DNA from: Hyphomicrobiales bacterium
GTDB lineage: Bacteria > Pseudomonadota > Alphaproteobacteria > Rhizobiales > Rhizobiaceae
DNA length: 64,000 bases
Assembly: GCA_017305935.1 (NCBI GenBank)
Contig: JAFKJU010000025.1
Coordinates: 1-64,000 of the forward strand
Direction of reading: 5' to 3'
In this document: positions 51,737-59,249 of the stretch, in pieces
Layout of the letters: each line of letters starts with the position of its first letter
Numbering within the stretch: position 1 is the first letter of the stretch
Program-made: the position numbers and the translations under genes
The notes under the pieces: model-generated
The model's input: only the letters and a program-made list of their open reading frames with translations
Database searches by the model: none
What the model was told of the DNA's origin: nothing

Positions 51737-53383
51737 TTACTTCGACGCGAACACGTCGACCTTGAAGACTTTGGTGGCGACGACGATCGGGATGAGGATG
51801 ACGGCGATCAGCACCAGCCCGTAGGCGGAGGCATAAGCCATCAGGTTGCTGCCGATCAGGCGGAAGACCTGGATGGTCAGGGTTTCCCGGCCGCCGGAAT
51901 AGACGAGGATCGAGGCGCTGAGTTCCGAGACGCTGGTCGTCCAGGTGAGGATCGCGGCGGAGGCGATTGCCGGTCCCATCATCGGCAACACCACCTTGAA
52001 GAAGGTTCTGAGCGGCGGCGAGCCGAGGCTGATCGAGGCTTCCTCGATGGAGTTCGGGATGTTGTAGAGCGTCGCCTGGGCGCTGCGCATGCCGAAGGGC
52101 AGGCGGCGGACGAGGAGCGCCAGCACCATGATCGTCGCCGTGCCCGTCAGCGGCAGCCAGCCGGCGTTGAACGATACGACGAGGCCGATGCCGAGGACGG
52201 TGCCGGACAGCGCCAGCGGCACCGAGGAGATGTAGTCGAGCCAGGGCGTGACCGCATTGCGCTTCTTGATGATGAGATAGCTGACGACGGCGCTGAAGGC
52301 GACGCCGATCAGCGTGGCCGCGCCGGCATAGATGAGCGAATTCACCAGCGGCTGCGGCGCGGTCACGAAGACGCGTTCCATGTTGGCGAGCGTCCAGTTG
52401 CCCCATTGCATGACCGGCCCGCGCGACACCGTGAAGGCGCCGACCGCGATGACGGCGAGCGGCACCAACGAGACGACGACGATGAAGCTTGCGGCAAGCC
52501 CGATGGCAGCACCCTTCCAGCCGGTGATCGGCTGCGGCCTCGCGCCGCGTCCCTGGGCGATCTCGAAGCGGCCGCGCGACACGATCCAGCGGTTGAAGAA
52601 CAGGATCAGCATCACCATCACCACGGAGACGGTGGCGAATGTGCTCTGCATGACCGGGGCCGCCCCGCCTTCCGAGACCGCCGCCTGGTAGGTGACGACC
52701 GACAGCAGCGGCAACTGGTTCGACAGGATCATCGAAATTGCGAAATTGCCGACGACCATGGTGAAGACCAAGAGGGCGCTGGCGAGGATCGAGGGCAGGA
52801 TGACCGGCAGCATGACCTTGATGCGCGAGCGGGCCGGCGAGGTGCCGAGGCTCTGGGCAGCCTCTTCCAGATGCACGTCGAAACCGCTGATCGAGGCGAC
52901 CGTGCCGATATACACATAGGTGTAATAGACGAAGGTCATCACCGTGATCAGGCCGAACCAGCCGTAGAAACTCGGCAGATGGATGCCGAAATCGCGGAAG
53001 AAGCGGGTAATCAGGCCGTTATTGCCGAGCGCCATCAGCCAGGTCTGGGCCGAGATGACTTCCGGGATGACCAGCGTGATCAGCGGCAGCAGGGCGATGA
53101 TCGACTTGCCGAAGAAACGATAGCGCGCCGTCACATAGGCCAGCGGCACGCCGATGAGCACGCAGGTGCAGGTGACGATTGCCGCCAGGATCAGCGTGTT
53201 GACGATGGCCGAGAGGCCGCGCGGATCGGTGAGCAGCCGGCTCCAGCCGTTTTCCACGTCGCCGACGCCGAAGCTGGCGGTCAGGATATTGACCAGCGGA
53301 TAGAGGATGAAAGTGATGAGGACCACGAGTGCCGCAAGCGACAGCCACGGCCAGGGCGTGCGCAGATCGAGTGCCTTGATCAT
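51737..53383 (-). CDS. ABC permease, fused two-domain FbpB/AfuB-like
   Basis: 548 residues with about twelve hydrophobic segments and two EAA loops (EAAQSLGTSPARSRIKVMLPVILPS near residue 190 and EASISLGSPPLRTFFKVVLPMMGPA near residue 465). It is thus a fusion of two permease halves, as in FbpB/AfuB. The start MIKALDLRTPWPWLSL overlaps the ATPase gene's stop by four bases. It works with the binding protein at 50715 and the ATPase at 53380. Confidence 0.9.
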   Translation of the reverse strand: MIKALDLRTPWPWLSLAALVVLITFILYPLVNILTASFGVGDVENGWSRLLTDPRGLSAIVNTLILAAIVTCTCVLIGVPLAYVTARYRFFGKSIIALLPLITLVIPEVISAQTWLMALGNNGLITRFFRDFGIHLPSFYGWFGLITVMTFVYYTYVYIGTVASISGFDVHLEEAAQSLGTSPARSRIKVMLPVILPSILASALLVFTMVVGNFAISMILSNQLPLLSVVTYQAAVSEGGAAPVMQSTFATVSVVMVMLILFFNRWIVSRGRFEIAQGRGARPQPITGWKGAAIGLAASFIVVVSLVPLAVIAVGAFTVSRGPVMQWGNWTLANMERVFVTAPQPLVNSLIYAGAATLIGVAFSAVVSYLIIKKRNAVTPWLDYISSVPLALSGTVLGIGLVVSFNAGWLPLTGTATIMVLALLVRRLPFGMRSAQATLYNIPNSIEEASISLGSPPLRTFFKVVLPMMGPAIASAAILTWTTSVSELSASILVYSGGRETLTIQVFRLIGSNLMAYASAYGLVLIAVILIPIVVATKVFKVDVFASK

Positions 53384-54444
53384 GACGCGATCACCACGGC
53401 CTTGGAGGGGTCGATGGTCGCCATGACCTTCGTGCCGATGTCGAAGCCGTCATGGTTGTCGCCATGGGATTCGACGCTGATCACGGTGTCGTCGGCGAGC
53501 GCCAGCTTGTAGCTGGTCTTGCCGCCGAGATATTGCCGCTTGACCACCGTTCCCGGCAAGGCCTGTGCCTCGGCGGAGGCATTGGCGCTGAGCCGCAGAT
53601 CCTCCGGGCGCATGATGAGGATGCCGTCGCGCGTCGCGGCCGGCAGGGTGTTGCGCGCCAGGATCGAGGCGCCGCCGAGCTGGATGTGGGCGGTTCCGTC
53701 GGCATTGGCGTCGGAAATGCTGACGTCGATGCGGTTGGCCGCGCCGACGAAATCGGCGACATAGGCGGTGCGCGGCGTCGAATAGATTTCCTTCGGCGTG
53801 CCGAGCTGCTCGACCTTGCCCTTGTTCATCACGCCGATCTGGTCGGACATGGAGAGGGCCTCTTCCTGGTCGTGGGTGACGAAGACGGTTGTGATGTTGG
53901 CCTCGCGCTGCAGGTCCGCGATTGTCTCGCGGATTTGGATGCGCAGCTTCGCGTCGAGGTTCGACAGCGGCTCGTCCATCAGGAGAACCTGCGGCTTGAT
54001 GACCATGGCGCGGGCGAGCGCCACGCGCTGGCGCTGGCCGCCGGAAAGGGCTGCCGGATGCCGGTCCATCACATGGCCGAGGCCGACATGCTCCAGCTCG
54101 TGGCGGACCTTCTTCATCATCGCGTCACCGGATTCGCCGCGGGCGCGCAGGCCATAGGCGACGTTTTCGGCGACGGTCTTGTCGGGAAACAGGGCGTAAT
54201 CCTGGAACACCATGCCGATATTGCGCCGATGCGGCGGCAGCCGGGTCACGTCGTTCGACTGGAAATAGAGATTTCCCTTCGACGCCTGGACGAAGCCGGC
54301 GATGGTGCGCAGCAGGGTTGTCTTGCCGCAGCCCGAGGGGCCGAGCAGCGTGAAGAAGCAGCCTTCCGGTATCGTCAGGCTTAGGTCGGAAATGACGTCC
54401 ATTCCTCCGTAGTTGACGGACAGATTCTTGATATCGATCCCCAT
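53380..54444 (-). CDS. ABC ATP-binding protein, FbpC/PotA-like with TOBE domain
   Basis: 354 residues, MGIDIKNLSVNYGGMDVISDLSL, with GGAGGAG before the start. Walker A GPSGCGKTTLLRTIAG, signature LSGGQRQRVALARAM, Walker B QVLLMDEPLSNLD, H-loop VFVTHDQEEALSMSD. The C-terminal about 110 residues form a TOBE-type regulatory domain. It is the first transporter gene of the operon, 21 bases after the phosphatase gene. Confidence 0.92.
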   Translation of the reverse strand: MGIDIKNLSVNYGGMDVISDLSLTIPEGCFFTLLGPSGCGKTTLLRTIAGFVQASKGNLYFQSNDVTRLPPHRRNIGMVFQDYALFPDKTVAENVAYGLRARGESGDAMMKKVRHELEHVGLGHVMDRHPAALSGGQRQRVALARAMVIKPQVLLMDEPLSNLDAKLRIQIRETIADLQREANITTVFVTHDQEEALSMSDQIGVMNKGKVEQLGTPKEIYSTPRTAYVADFVGAANRIDVSISDANADGTAHIQLGGASILARNTLPAATRDGILIMRPEDLRLSANASAEAQALPGTVVKRQYLGGKTSYKLALADDTVISVESHGDNHDGFDIGTKVMATIDPSKAVVIAS

Positions 54445-54465
54445 TGTTTTTCTCCTCCGGTCTTC

Positions 54466-55266
54466 TCAGGCGGGAATGTTCAGGCCGTTCAGCATCTGGA
54501 CGACGGCGCGGTGTTGTCCCGCGTCCCCTGCCGCCAGAATGCGCGGGCCGGTTTTCAGCGTGATCGGGTTGCCCTGCCAGTCGGTGATGATGCCGCCGGC
54601 ACCCTCGATGACCGGGCGGAACGGCGCGTAATCATAGACTTTCAGGCCGGTGTCGAGCGCAATGTCGGTGCCGCCGTCGGTCAGCAGGCCATAGGCGAGG
54701 GCGGCCGCGCCGTAGATGCGCCAGTTGGTGTGGCGGCGCAGCAGGTCGAGGGCGGGGCGCTCTTCCTCGGAATAGAAATCCGGGTTGCTGGTGGACATCA
54801 TGGCGCGCGACAGGTCATCGCAGGATTTCACCCGGCAGGGCGCGCCGTTCTTGAGCGTCGGGCGGCCCTCGACGCCGACCCAGCGGGCATCGACCGGCGG
54901 AATGTCGATGATGCCGAGGACCGGCACGCCGCGATGGGCGAGCGCGATCAGCGTGCCATAGACCGGCATGCCGGCGATGAAGGAGGCGGTGCCGTCGATG
55001 GGATCGAGCACCCAGACGAATTCGGCGTCGGGCCGCTCCCAGTCCTGCTCCTCGCCGATGATGCCGTGATCGGGGAAACGGGCGTTGATCATCGCCCGCA
55101 ATTGCTTTTCGATGGCCATGTCCATCGCCGTCACCAGGCTGCGGTCGGGCTTGACCGAGACGCCGAGTTGGTCGCGCTTGTTCTGCTCGATCATGCCTCG
55201 CGCCGTATCGGCAAGCGTGATCGCGAATTCGACATGGTGCGCCTGCACCGAACTGTCAGATGTCAT
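54466..55266 (-). CDS. Inositol-monophosphatase-family phosphatase (histidinol-phosphatase-like)
   Basis: 266 residues from the ATG at 55266 (MTSDSSVQAHHVEFAITLADTAR). Metal and catalytic motifs: GIIGEEQDW (Glu-Glu), VWVLDPIDGTASFIAGMPVYGT (the DPIDGT core) and LKVYDYAPFRPVIEGAGG, where the usual WDxAA motif reads YDYAP. It is first in the leftward operon, so phosphate release from an imported phosphorylated polyol, sugar or amino alcohol is plausible. The promoter region carries four TGTGGCA words. Confidence 0.85.
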   Translation of the reverse strand: MTSDSSVQAHHVEFAITLADTARGMIEQNKRDQLGVSVKPDRSLVTAMDMAIEKQLRAMINARFPDHGIIGEEQDWERPDAEFVWVLDPIDGTASFIAGMPVYGTLIALAHRGVPVLGIIDIPPVDARWVGVEGRPTLKNGAPCRVKSCDDLSRAMMSTSNPDFYSEEERPALDLLRRHTNWRIYGAAALAYGLLTDGGTDIALDTGLKVYDYAPFRPVIEGAGGIITDWQGNPITLKTGPRILAAGDAGQHRAVVQMLNGLNIPA

Positions 55267-55323
55267 CGATATCCCCGTCAAAGGCGCGTGTGCGCCGCTT
55301 TATTGCCTTTCGTCGGGCGGGAA

Positions 55324-55415
55324 TGTGGCATTACAAGTTAAATGTGTCAATTTGTGTTTGTGGCAAAAATGCAGATTTGTGGCATGATGGGGCAAATATA
55401 ATGTCAATTGTGGCA
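55324..55415. promoter_or_regulatory. Cluster of TGTGGCA repeats, probable DeoR-family operators
   Basis: TGTGGCA occurs four times in the same orientation, at 55324, 55349, 55378 and 55409, within the 181-base divergent gap between the phosphatase operon and the DeoR gene. The spacings are 25, 29 and 31 bases. DeoR/GlpR repressors bind multiple short repeats near their own promoters. The words lie in AT-rich sequence that must include both promoters. Confidence 0.6.
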
Positions 55416-55447
55416 TTCTCTGCAATTTGCTATGGCGTGTGGGACCG

Positions 55448-56245
55448 ATGGAGCAGGCGATGTGGCAGGAAGAACGACAGCAGAAGATCCGCGAGCATTT
55501 GACGGCCTTCGGACAGGTTTCCATCGACCGCATCGTCGAGAATTTCGGCGTTTCGCGCGAAACCATCCGCCGCGACCTGATGGAGATGGAGCAGGCGGGC
55601 GAGCTGCGCCGGGTGCGCGGCGGGGCCGTCCCGGTCATCCGCGAGAATTCCAGCTTCCAGGTGCGCCACACCCAGCGCCTGCAGGAAAAGCGGGCGATTG
55701 CCGCAACCGCGCTGCAGTTCCTGCAAAGCGGCATGACCCTGTTCATGGATGCGGGATCGACGACATCGGTCATGTCGGAGACGCTGGCCGGGCCGAACGG
55801 TCTGACCGACCTGACGATCATCACCAATTCCATCGACGTCGCCCGCAATCTCACCGATCCCACAGGCGAGCCGTCGCGGCGCTTCCGGGTCATCATCCTC
55901 GGCGGTGAATTCCGGCAGGATCCGATGGAAATGTCCGGTCCGGTGACGATCAACGATATCCACCGCTATCAGGCGGATGTGGCCATCGTCGTGCCCTGGG
56001 GCGTCGATCCGACGCGCGGCGCGTCCGATTATCATCTCTCCGGCGCCGAGATCGCCCGCGCCATGGTGCAGAATGCATCGCAGACGATGATTCTCGCGGA
56101 CCATTCGAAGATCGGCGCCCCGGCGCGCTCGGTCTTCTGTCCGCCCGCCGATATCGACACGCTGATCACCGACGCCAAGGCCTGCGAGCATCCGATCTTC
56201 GATGCACTGCGCACCACGCTGCCGAACGTCGTCATCGCCAGCTAG
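55448..56245 (+). CDS. DeoR/GlpR-family transcriptional regulator
   Basis: 265 residues from the ATG at 55448 (MEQAMWQEERQQKIREHL); a start at Met5 is possible. The N-terminal HTH reads VSIDRIVENFGVSRETIRRDLMEMEQAGELRRVRGGAV. The C-terminal DeoR sensor has LFMDAGSTTSVMSETL, ITNSIDVARNL, VIILGGEFRQDPMEMSGP and TMILADHSKIG. These domains sense phosphorylated sugars or polyols, consistent with the divergent transporter-phosphatase operon. Confidence 0.9.
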   Translation: MEQAMWQEERQQKIREHLTAFGQVSIDRIVENFGVSRETIRRDLMEMEQAGELRRVRGGAVPVIRENSSFQVRHTQRLQEKRAIAATALQFLQSGMTLFMDAGSTTSVMSETLAGPNGLTDLTIITNSIDVARNLTDPTGEPSRRFRVIILGGEFRQDPMEMSGPVTINDIHRYQADVAIVVPWGVDPTRGASDYHLSGAEIARAMVQNASQTMILADHSKIGAPARSVFCPPADIDTLITDAKACEHPIFDALRTTLPNVVIAS

Positions 56246-56366
56246 GGAAAGGAAAGGTTTCGAAGCAGCCTGTTCCACATTCAGCTTTTGGCCGATGCCG
56301 GTCGATGATCCCGAAAGCGCTCTCGCGCGATCCCTGCAAGGGTCGAGGCAACGGCACGCGATGTTT

Positions 56367-56392
56367 GGAACCATCGGGTCGCTGCGAACGTT
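56367..56392 (+). promoter_or_regulatory. EcfG/RpoE2-type promoter before the DUF3072 gene
   Basis: GGAAC (56367-56371), 17 bases, CGTT (56389-56392), 26 bases before the ATG at 56418. It has the same spacing as the element at 50021. Confidence 0.6.
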
Positions 56393-56417
56393 TGGAGAAC
56401 GAATTCAGGAGACCGCC

Positions 56418-56633
56418 ATGAGTGACAACCCGAAAACCGATCCGTCTTCCAACACGCAGAAGGACCCGGACGACTGGGTCAGCGGCGACGAGCCGATGAC
56501 CGGCGCGCAGCGCTCATATCTGAAGACGCTGTCGGAGCAGGCGCATCAACCCGACGTCTATTCCGAAGACCTGACGAAGGCGGAGGCATCGAAACGCATC
56601 GACGAGCTCAAGCAATCGCTCGGCCTCGAATGA
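56418..56633 (+). CDS. Small DUF3072-like protein
   Basis: 71 residues from the ATG at 56418 behind CAGGAG. The acidic N-terminus (MSDNPKTDPSSNTQKDPDDWVSGDEPM) leads to MTGAQRSYLKTLSEQAHQPDVYSEDLTKAEASKRIDELKQ. The pattern TGAQxSYLKTL...LTKAEASKRI is that of DUF3072 proteins, small and of unknown function. The stress-type promoter just upstream suggests induction by general stress. Confidence 0.75.
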   Translation: MSDNPKTDPSSNTQKDPDDWVSGDEPMTGAQRSYLKTLSEQAHQPDVYSEDLTKAEASKRIDELKQSLGLE

Positions 56634-56682
56634 CGATCGGTACGGCGCTGCAGGTCGAACAACCGGCGTCGCAATATTGAAT

Positions 56683-56707
56683 GGAACTTTTGTGCGTCGC
56701 AGCACTT
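56683..56707 (+). promoter_or_regulatory. Possible EcfG/RpoE2-type promoter
   Basis: GGAAC at 56683-56687 followed after 18 bases by TT (56706-56707), 31 bases before the ATG at 56738. It fits the loose GGAAC-N18-TT consensus but lacks the CG before TT seen in the two better copies. Confidence 0.4.
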
Positions 56708-56737
56708 TCGGATCGTCAACCGCGAAAGGACGCGACC

Positions 56738-57013
56738 ATGTCAGAGCTGAAGCTCGGAGAACCGATCCCCACAGGCATTCCCGGCATCGAACCGGTTAAC
56801 ACCGCAGAAGACCGGCAGGCGACGGACGCCGCAGCGCCGCCATTCGCGCGGATTGCATCGCCCGCGGCTTTCGAGCCGCACACCGCGTTGTTCGATCAGT
56901 TGTTTCTTTTTCCGATGAAGCTGGGCCTGTCGATCGCGCTGGCGTCGAGCGCCGTTCTGGTCAATCCGGCGCTGCTGGCGCAGCGGCTGGAGGCGGCCGG
57001 AGCCGCCCGGTAA
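56738..57013 (+). CDS. Hypothetical small protein
   Basis: 91 residues (MSELKLGEPIPTGIPGIEPVN) behind GAAAGGA. The N-terminal half is polar and proline-rich. The C-terminal third has a hydrophobic stretch (LGLSIALASSAVLVNPALLA) that could be a single membrane segment or amphipathic helix. I do not recognise a family. The strong ribosome-binding site and the preceding stress-type promoter support a real gene. Confidence 0.55.
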   Translation: MSELKLGEPIPTGIPGIEPVNTAEDRQATDAAAPPFARIASPAAFEPHTALFDQLFLFPMKLGLSIALASSAVLVNPALLAQRLEAAGAAR

Positions 57014-57296
57014 CGGAAGAGCCCCTCCATCCCGTTCTCGCCGCCCCCGAGGCGGCGATTTCGTTTTGAACGTCCGGATTCACCAGGCGATGCGCGTGGC
57101 AGGCGCACCCGATCAATCGCGGCCTGGGAGCCTTCCAGCACCTGCGCAAAATATCCGTCGTTGAACATCAGCGCCCGGAAATGCCGACAAGCGCGTTGTT
57201 TCTGCGGCTTGCCTCAAGCAAGGTCTCGATCTCGGCGTTCAGCATGCCGGCCGGAATGCGGTTCTCGCTGAAATAGACAAGTCGGAAGTCGGTCAT
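57014..57296 (-). pseudogene. Decayed BLUF photoreceptor gene
   Basis: From the ATG at 57296 the minus strand reads MTDFRLVYFSENRIPAG...IETLLEASRRNNALVGISG, a typical BLUF start with the conserved Tyr (VYFS) and Asn (SRRNN). It then hits a stop through loss of one base near 57175. The next frame continues ALMFNDGYFAQVLEGSQAAIDRV, including the flavin-site Gln. A second shift near 57105 moves to HRLVNPDVQNEIAA. The fold's signature residues are all present but split over three frames. The gene overlaps the EAL remnant by four bases. Confidence 0.75.
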
Positions 57297-57472
57297 GGCG
57301 CAGCTTTCCGTTCAGGCGGAGCGGTTGCGGCGGCGCGCTCGTCGGCGAGGGCGGGCGCGAGCGGCCGACCTGTCAAATATCCCTGTACCTGCTGGCAGCC
57401 CTTCATCTCGATGCGCCGCAACTGATCCTCCGTTTCGACCCCTTCGGCGATCGTGGTCAGCCCCAGCGCTCA
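57293..57472 (-). pseudogene. C-terminal remnant of an EAL-domain protein
   Basis: The minus strand from about 57472 to the TGA at 57293 encodes ALGLTTIAEGVETEDQLRRIEMKGCQQVQGYLTGRPLAP followed by a tail. This is the last helix-strand unit of an EAL phosphodiesterase, with AEGVET intact. Everything upstream (catalytic EAL, DDFGTG and so on) is gone; an in-frame stop precedes it and the DUF1365 gene ends 15 bases away. It overlapped the start of the BLUF gene by ATGA, so the two once formed a coupled pair. Confidence 0.75.
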
Positions 57473-57486
57473 CGACCATGACGAAA

Positions 57487-58350
57487 TCAGGTTTCCGAAG
57501 CCGGTTCAGCGTCGGCGAAACTTGCTGTCTCTGGCGGTGGCGGGCTTGTGCGGAAGCGCGCCCCTTTCAGCCACAGCTTGAAGGCTTCCCAATGGATTCC
57601 GGCCATCACCTTCATCGTCATGAAGGGAAACCGGACCAGGCAGCGCGCCAGCATGGCGTCCGTCAGCGGCGCCGCGTCGGCATTGAACATGGCGGCAAGG
57701 ACGGGTTCCTTGCCGGCAGTCTCATGAATGCGCACCCGCACGGTCTTGCCGGGCGGCAGGATGCGGAAATGGTAGCGCAGCGCCATATCCATGAAGGGGG
57801 AAACGTGAAACACCTTCGCCCGCGTCTGGCGGATGCCGGCGGCACTGATTTCACCTGCAAGGACCGGCGCCACATAGCTGTGCCGTTGGCCGAATGTGTT
57901 CCTCACCGCATAGATGATGGCGATCAGCCGGTCTTGTTCATCATAGGCAAAATAGGTCGAGAGCGGGTTGAAGACATAGCCGAACATGCGCGGGTAGGCG
58001 AGCAGCAGAATACGCGCCGCAGGCCTTTCGAGACCGGAGCGCGCCAGCAGGCGGTCGGCGAACTGTCGAAGCGTCTGGCCGTCTTCTTCGACATGATCGC
58101 GCTCGCGCAATGACAGGAGCCCGGCGCGGTTCACGGCGAGCAAACGGGTGAGTTCGGCCAGATCGACAAGCCGGTCGACATCGACCAGGAGGGAAAAGAC
58201 GCGATAGCTGAAGCGATGACCAAAAGGATGGAGCCTCTGATGCACCACCTTGCCGGGATAAAGCGTGCCGGCCGCAGAGGGCGGCGGGCCGTTGTCAGCC
58301 ATGCTGGTGACCCGGATTTGCTTCACGCCTTGTTTCTTTTCGTTCATCAT
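57487..58350 (-). CDS. DUF1365 family protein
   Basis: 287 residues if translation begins at the ATG overlapping the DUF2147 stop (58350); a start at 58302 (MADNGPPPSAAG) would give 271. The family start LYPGKVVHQRLHPFGHRFSYRVFSLLVDVDRL is followed by LLLAYPRMFGYVFNPLSTYFAYDEQDRL, AVRNTFGQRHSYVAP and KVFHVSPFMDMALRYHFRI. Function is unknown. In many proteobacteria it lies beside an FAD oxidoreductase and a cyclopropane-synthase-like gene, both of which occur in this cluster but not directly adjacent. Confidence 0.88.
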   Translation of the reverse strand: MMNEKKQGVKQIRVTSMADNGPPPSAAGTLYPGKVVHQRLHPFGHRFSYRVFSLLVDVDRLVDLAELTRLLAVNRAGLLSLRERDHVEEDGQTLRQFADRLLARSGLERPAARILLLAYPRMFGYVFNPLSTYFAYDEQDRLIAIIYAVRNTFGQRHSYVAPVLAGEISAAGIRQTRAKVFHVSPFMDMALRYHFRILPPGKTVRVRIHETAGKEPVLAAMFNADAAPLTDAMLARCLVRFPFMTMKVMAGIHWEAFKLWLKGARFRTSPPPPETASFADAEPASET

Positions 58351-58727
58351 TTGGCCGGCTTCCAGCGCACGTTCTTGCAAAGCACGCCGCCGAGAATACA
58401 ACCACGCGTCAGAAGCGAATTATGGGAAACCTGCACCGTGATGGAATAGGTGCGCTCGCGTTTCTCATCATAGGCAGTGCCGGACAATGTATCCGGTGAT
58501 TTCGGCTGAAGCGACATGACGAGACGATCACCCGCCTCTTCGCCCTTGCTGGTGTCCCGGATCCAGAGATTGGTCGCGCAGATATTGCGGCCGCATGGCG
58601 CGATGCGGACACGCGCATTGCCGTCGTCCCGCAGCCAGACACCACTCGGATCTACGGATTGCTGCGCGTGGGAGGCCGCGGCAGTCAACATCAGGGCGGA
58701 AAATGCAGTCAGAACGGCTATCCTCAT
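58347..58727 (-). CDS. DUF2147-like secreted protein
   Basis: 126 residues from the ATG at 58727 (MRIAVLTAFSALMLTAAASHAQQ signal peptide) behind GAGGA. The mature part reads DPSGVWLRDDGNARVRIAPCGRNICATNLWIRD and ends GCILGGVLCKNVRWKPAK, a DUF2147-type beta-barrel with paired Cys. It is periplasmic by prediction and of unknown function. It is coupled to the DUF1365 gene (ATGATGA overlap). A weak RpoE-type promoter may lie upstream. Confidence 0.8.
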   Translation of the reverse strand: MRIAVLTAFSALMLTAAASHAQQSVDPSGVWLRDDGNARVRIAPCGRNICATNLWIRDTSKGEEAGDRLVMSLQPKSPDTLSGTAYDEKRERTYSITVQVSHNSLLTRGCILGGVLCKNVRWKPAK

Positions 58728-58746
58728 CGGTCCATCCTCGTTGCTT

Positions 58747-58776
58747 CTCGTAAAATACGCATGCATGGGCGGATCG
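58747..58776 (-). promoter_or_regulatory. Weak RpoE/ChrR-type promoter candidate for DUF2147-DUF1365
   Basis: On the minus strand CGATCC (58776-58771), 18 bases, TACGAG (58752-58747). It has the spacing of the three better sites in this cluster but one mismatch in the -35 word. It lies 20 bases before the DUF2147 ATG. Confidence 0.4.
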
Positions 58777-58788
58777 GTTCACCCGAGG

Positions 58789-58818
58789 TGATCCGTCAAG
58801 ACGACGAAGGCGTAGAAA
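58789..58818 (+). promoter_or_regulatory. RpoE/ChrR-type promoter for the DUF2177 gene
   Basis: TGATCC (58789-58794), 18 bases, TAGAAA (58813-58818), ending 29 bases before the ATG at 58848. Identical -35 word and spacing to the sites before rpoE and the FAD oxidoreductase. Confidence 0.75.
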
Positions 58819-58847
58819 TGTCGAGAAACGTCCTGGGAGACATCGGT

Positions 58848-59249
58848 ATGAAAACCATCTTCATCGCCTATCTGGCGACCGGCATCGCCTTTCTGATCGT
58901 CGATGCCATCTGGCTTTCGACGATGGCGGATATGCTTTACCGGCCGCTCCTGGGCGACAAGCTGGCGCCGCAGTTCCATCTGGCGCCGGCCGTTATCTTC
59001 TACCTGATCTATGTCGCCGGCATCGTGTTTTTCGCGGTCATGCCTGCGGTCGAGGGAGGCGGCCTGGGCAAGGCGGCGTTGAACGGTGCGGTTCTCGGCC
59101 TTGTCGCTTACGCGACCTATGACCTCACCAATCAGGCGACGCTCAGGGACTGGCCGCTTTCCATTACGCTTGCCGATATTCCCTGGGGCGCTTTCGTGAC
59201 CGCGATCGGCGCATCAGCGGGCTTTCTCGTGGCGAGCCGCGTCGGCTGA
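58848..59249 (+). CDS. DUF2177 family membrane protein
   Basis: 133 residues from the ATG at 58848 (MKTIFIAYLATGIAFLIVDAIWL). It has four hydrophobic segments, and the IVDAIWLSTMADMLYRPLLGD and ATYDLTNQATLRDWPLSITLADIPWGAF blocks are the DUF2177 signature. The function is unknown. The RpoE-type promoter shows it belongs to the same stress regulon. Its 3' end overlaps the convergent membrane-protein gene by 36 bases. An upstream in-frame ATG (58818) would overlap the promoter and is less likely. Confidence 0.85.
   Translation: MKTIFIAYLATGIAFLIVDAIWLSTMADMLYRPLLGDKLAPQFHLAPAVIFYLIYVAGIVFFAVMPAVEGGGLGKAALNGAVLGLVAYATYDLTNQATLRDWPLSITLADIPWGAFVTAIGASAGFLVASRVG

Noticed and set aside
50715-54444. 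Ferric iron (FbpABC) uptake annotation
   Set aside because: The binding protein lacks the ferric Tyr pair and the operon context (phosphatase, DeoR regulator) points to a phosphorylated organic solute.
57295-58113. 272-residue plus-strand open frame over the EAL remnant and DUF1365 gene
   Set aside because: It overlaps two clear minus-strand protein signatures, and its own translation is Arg-rich and without motif.
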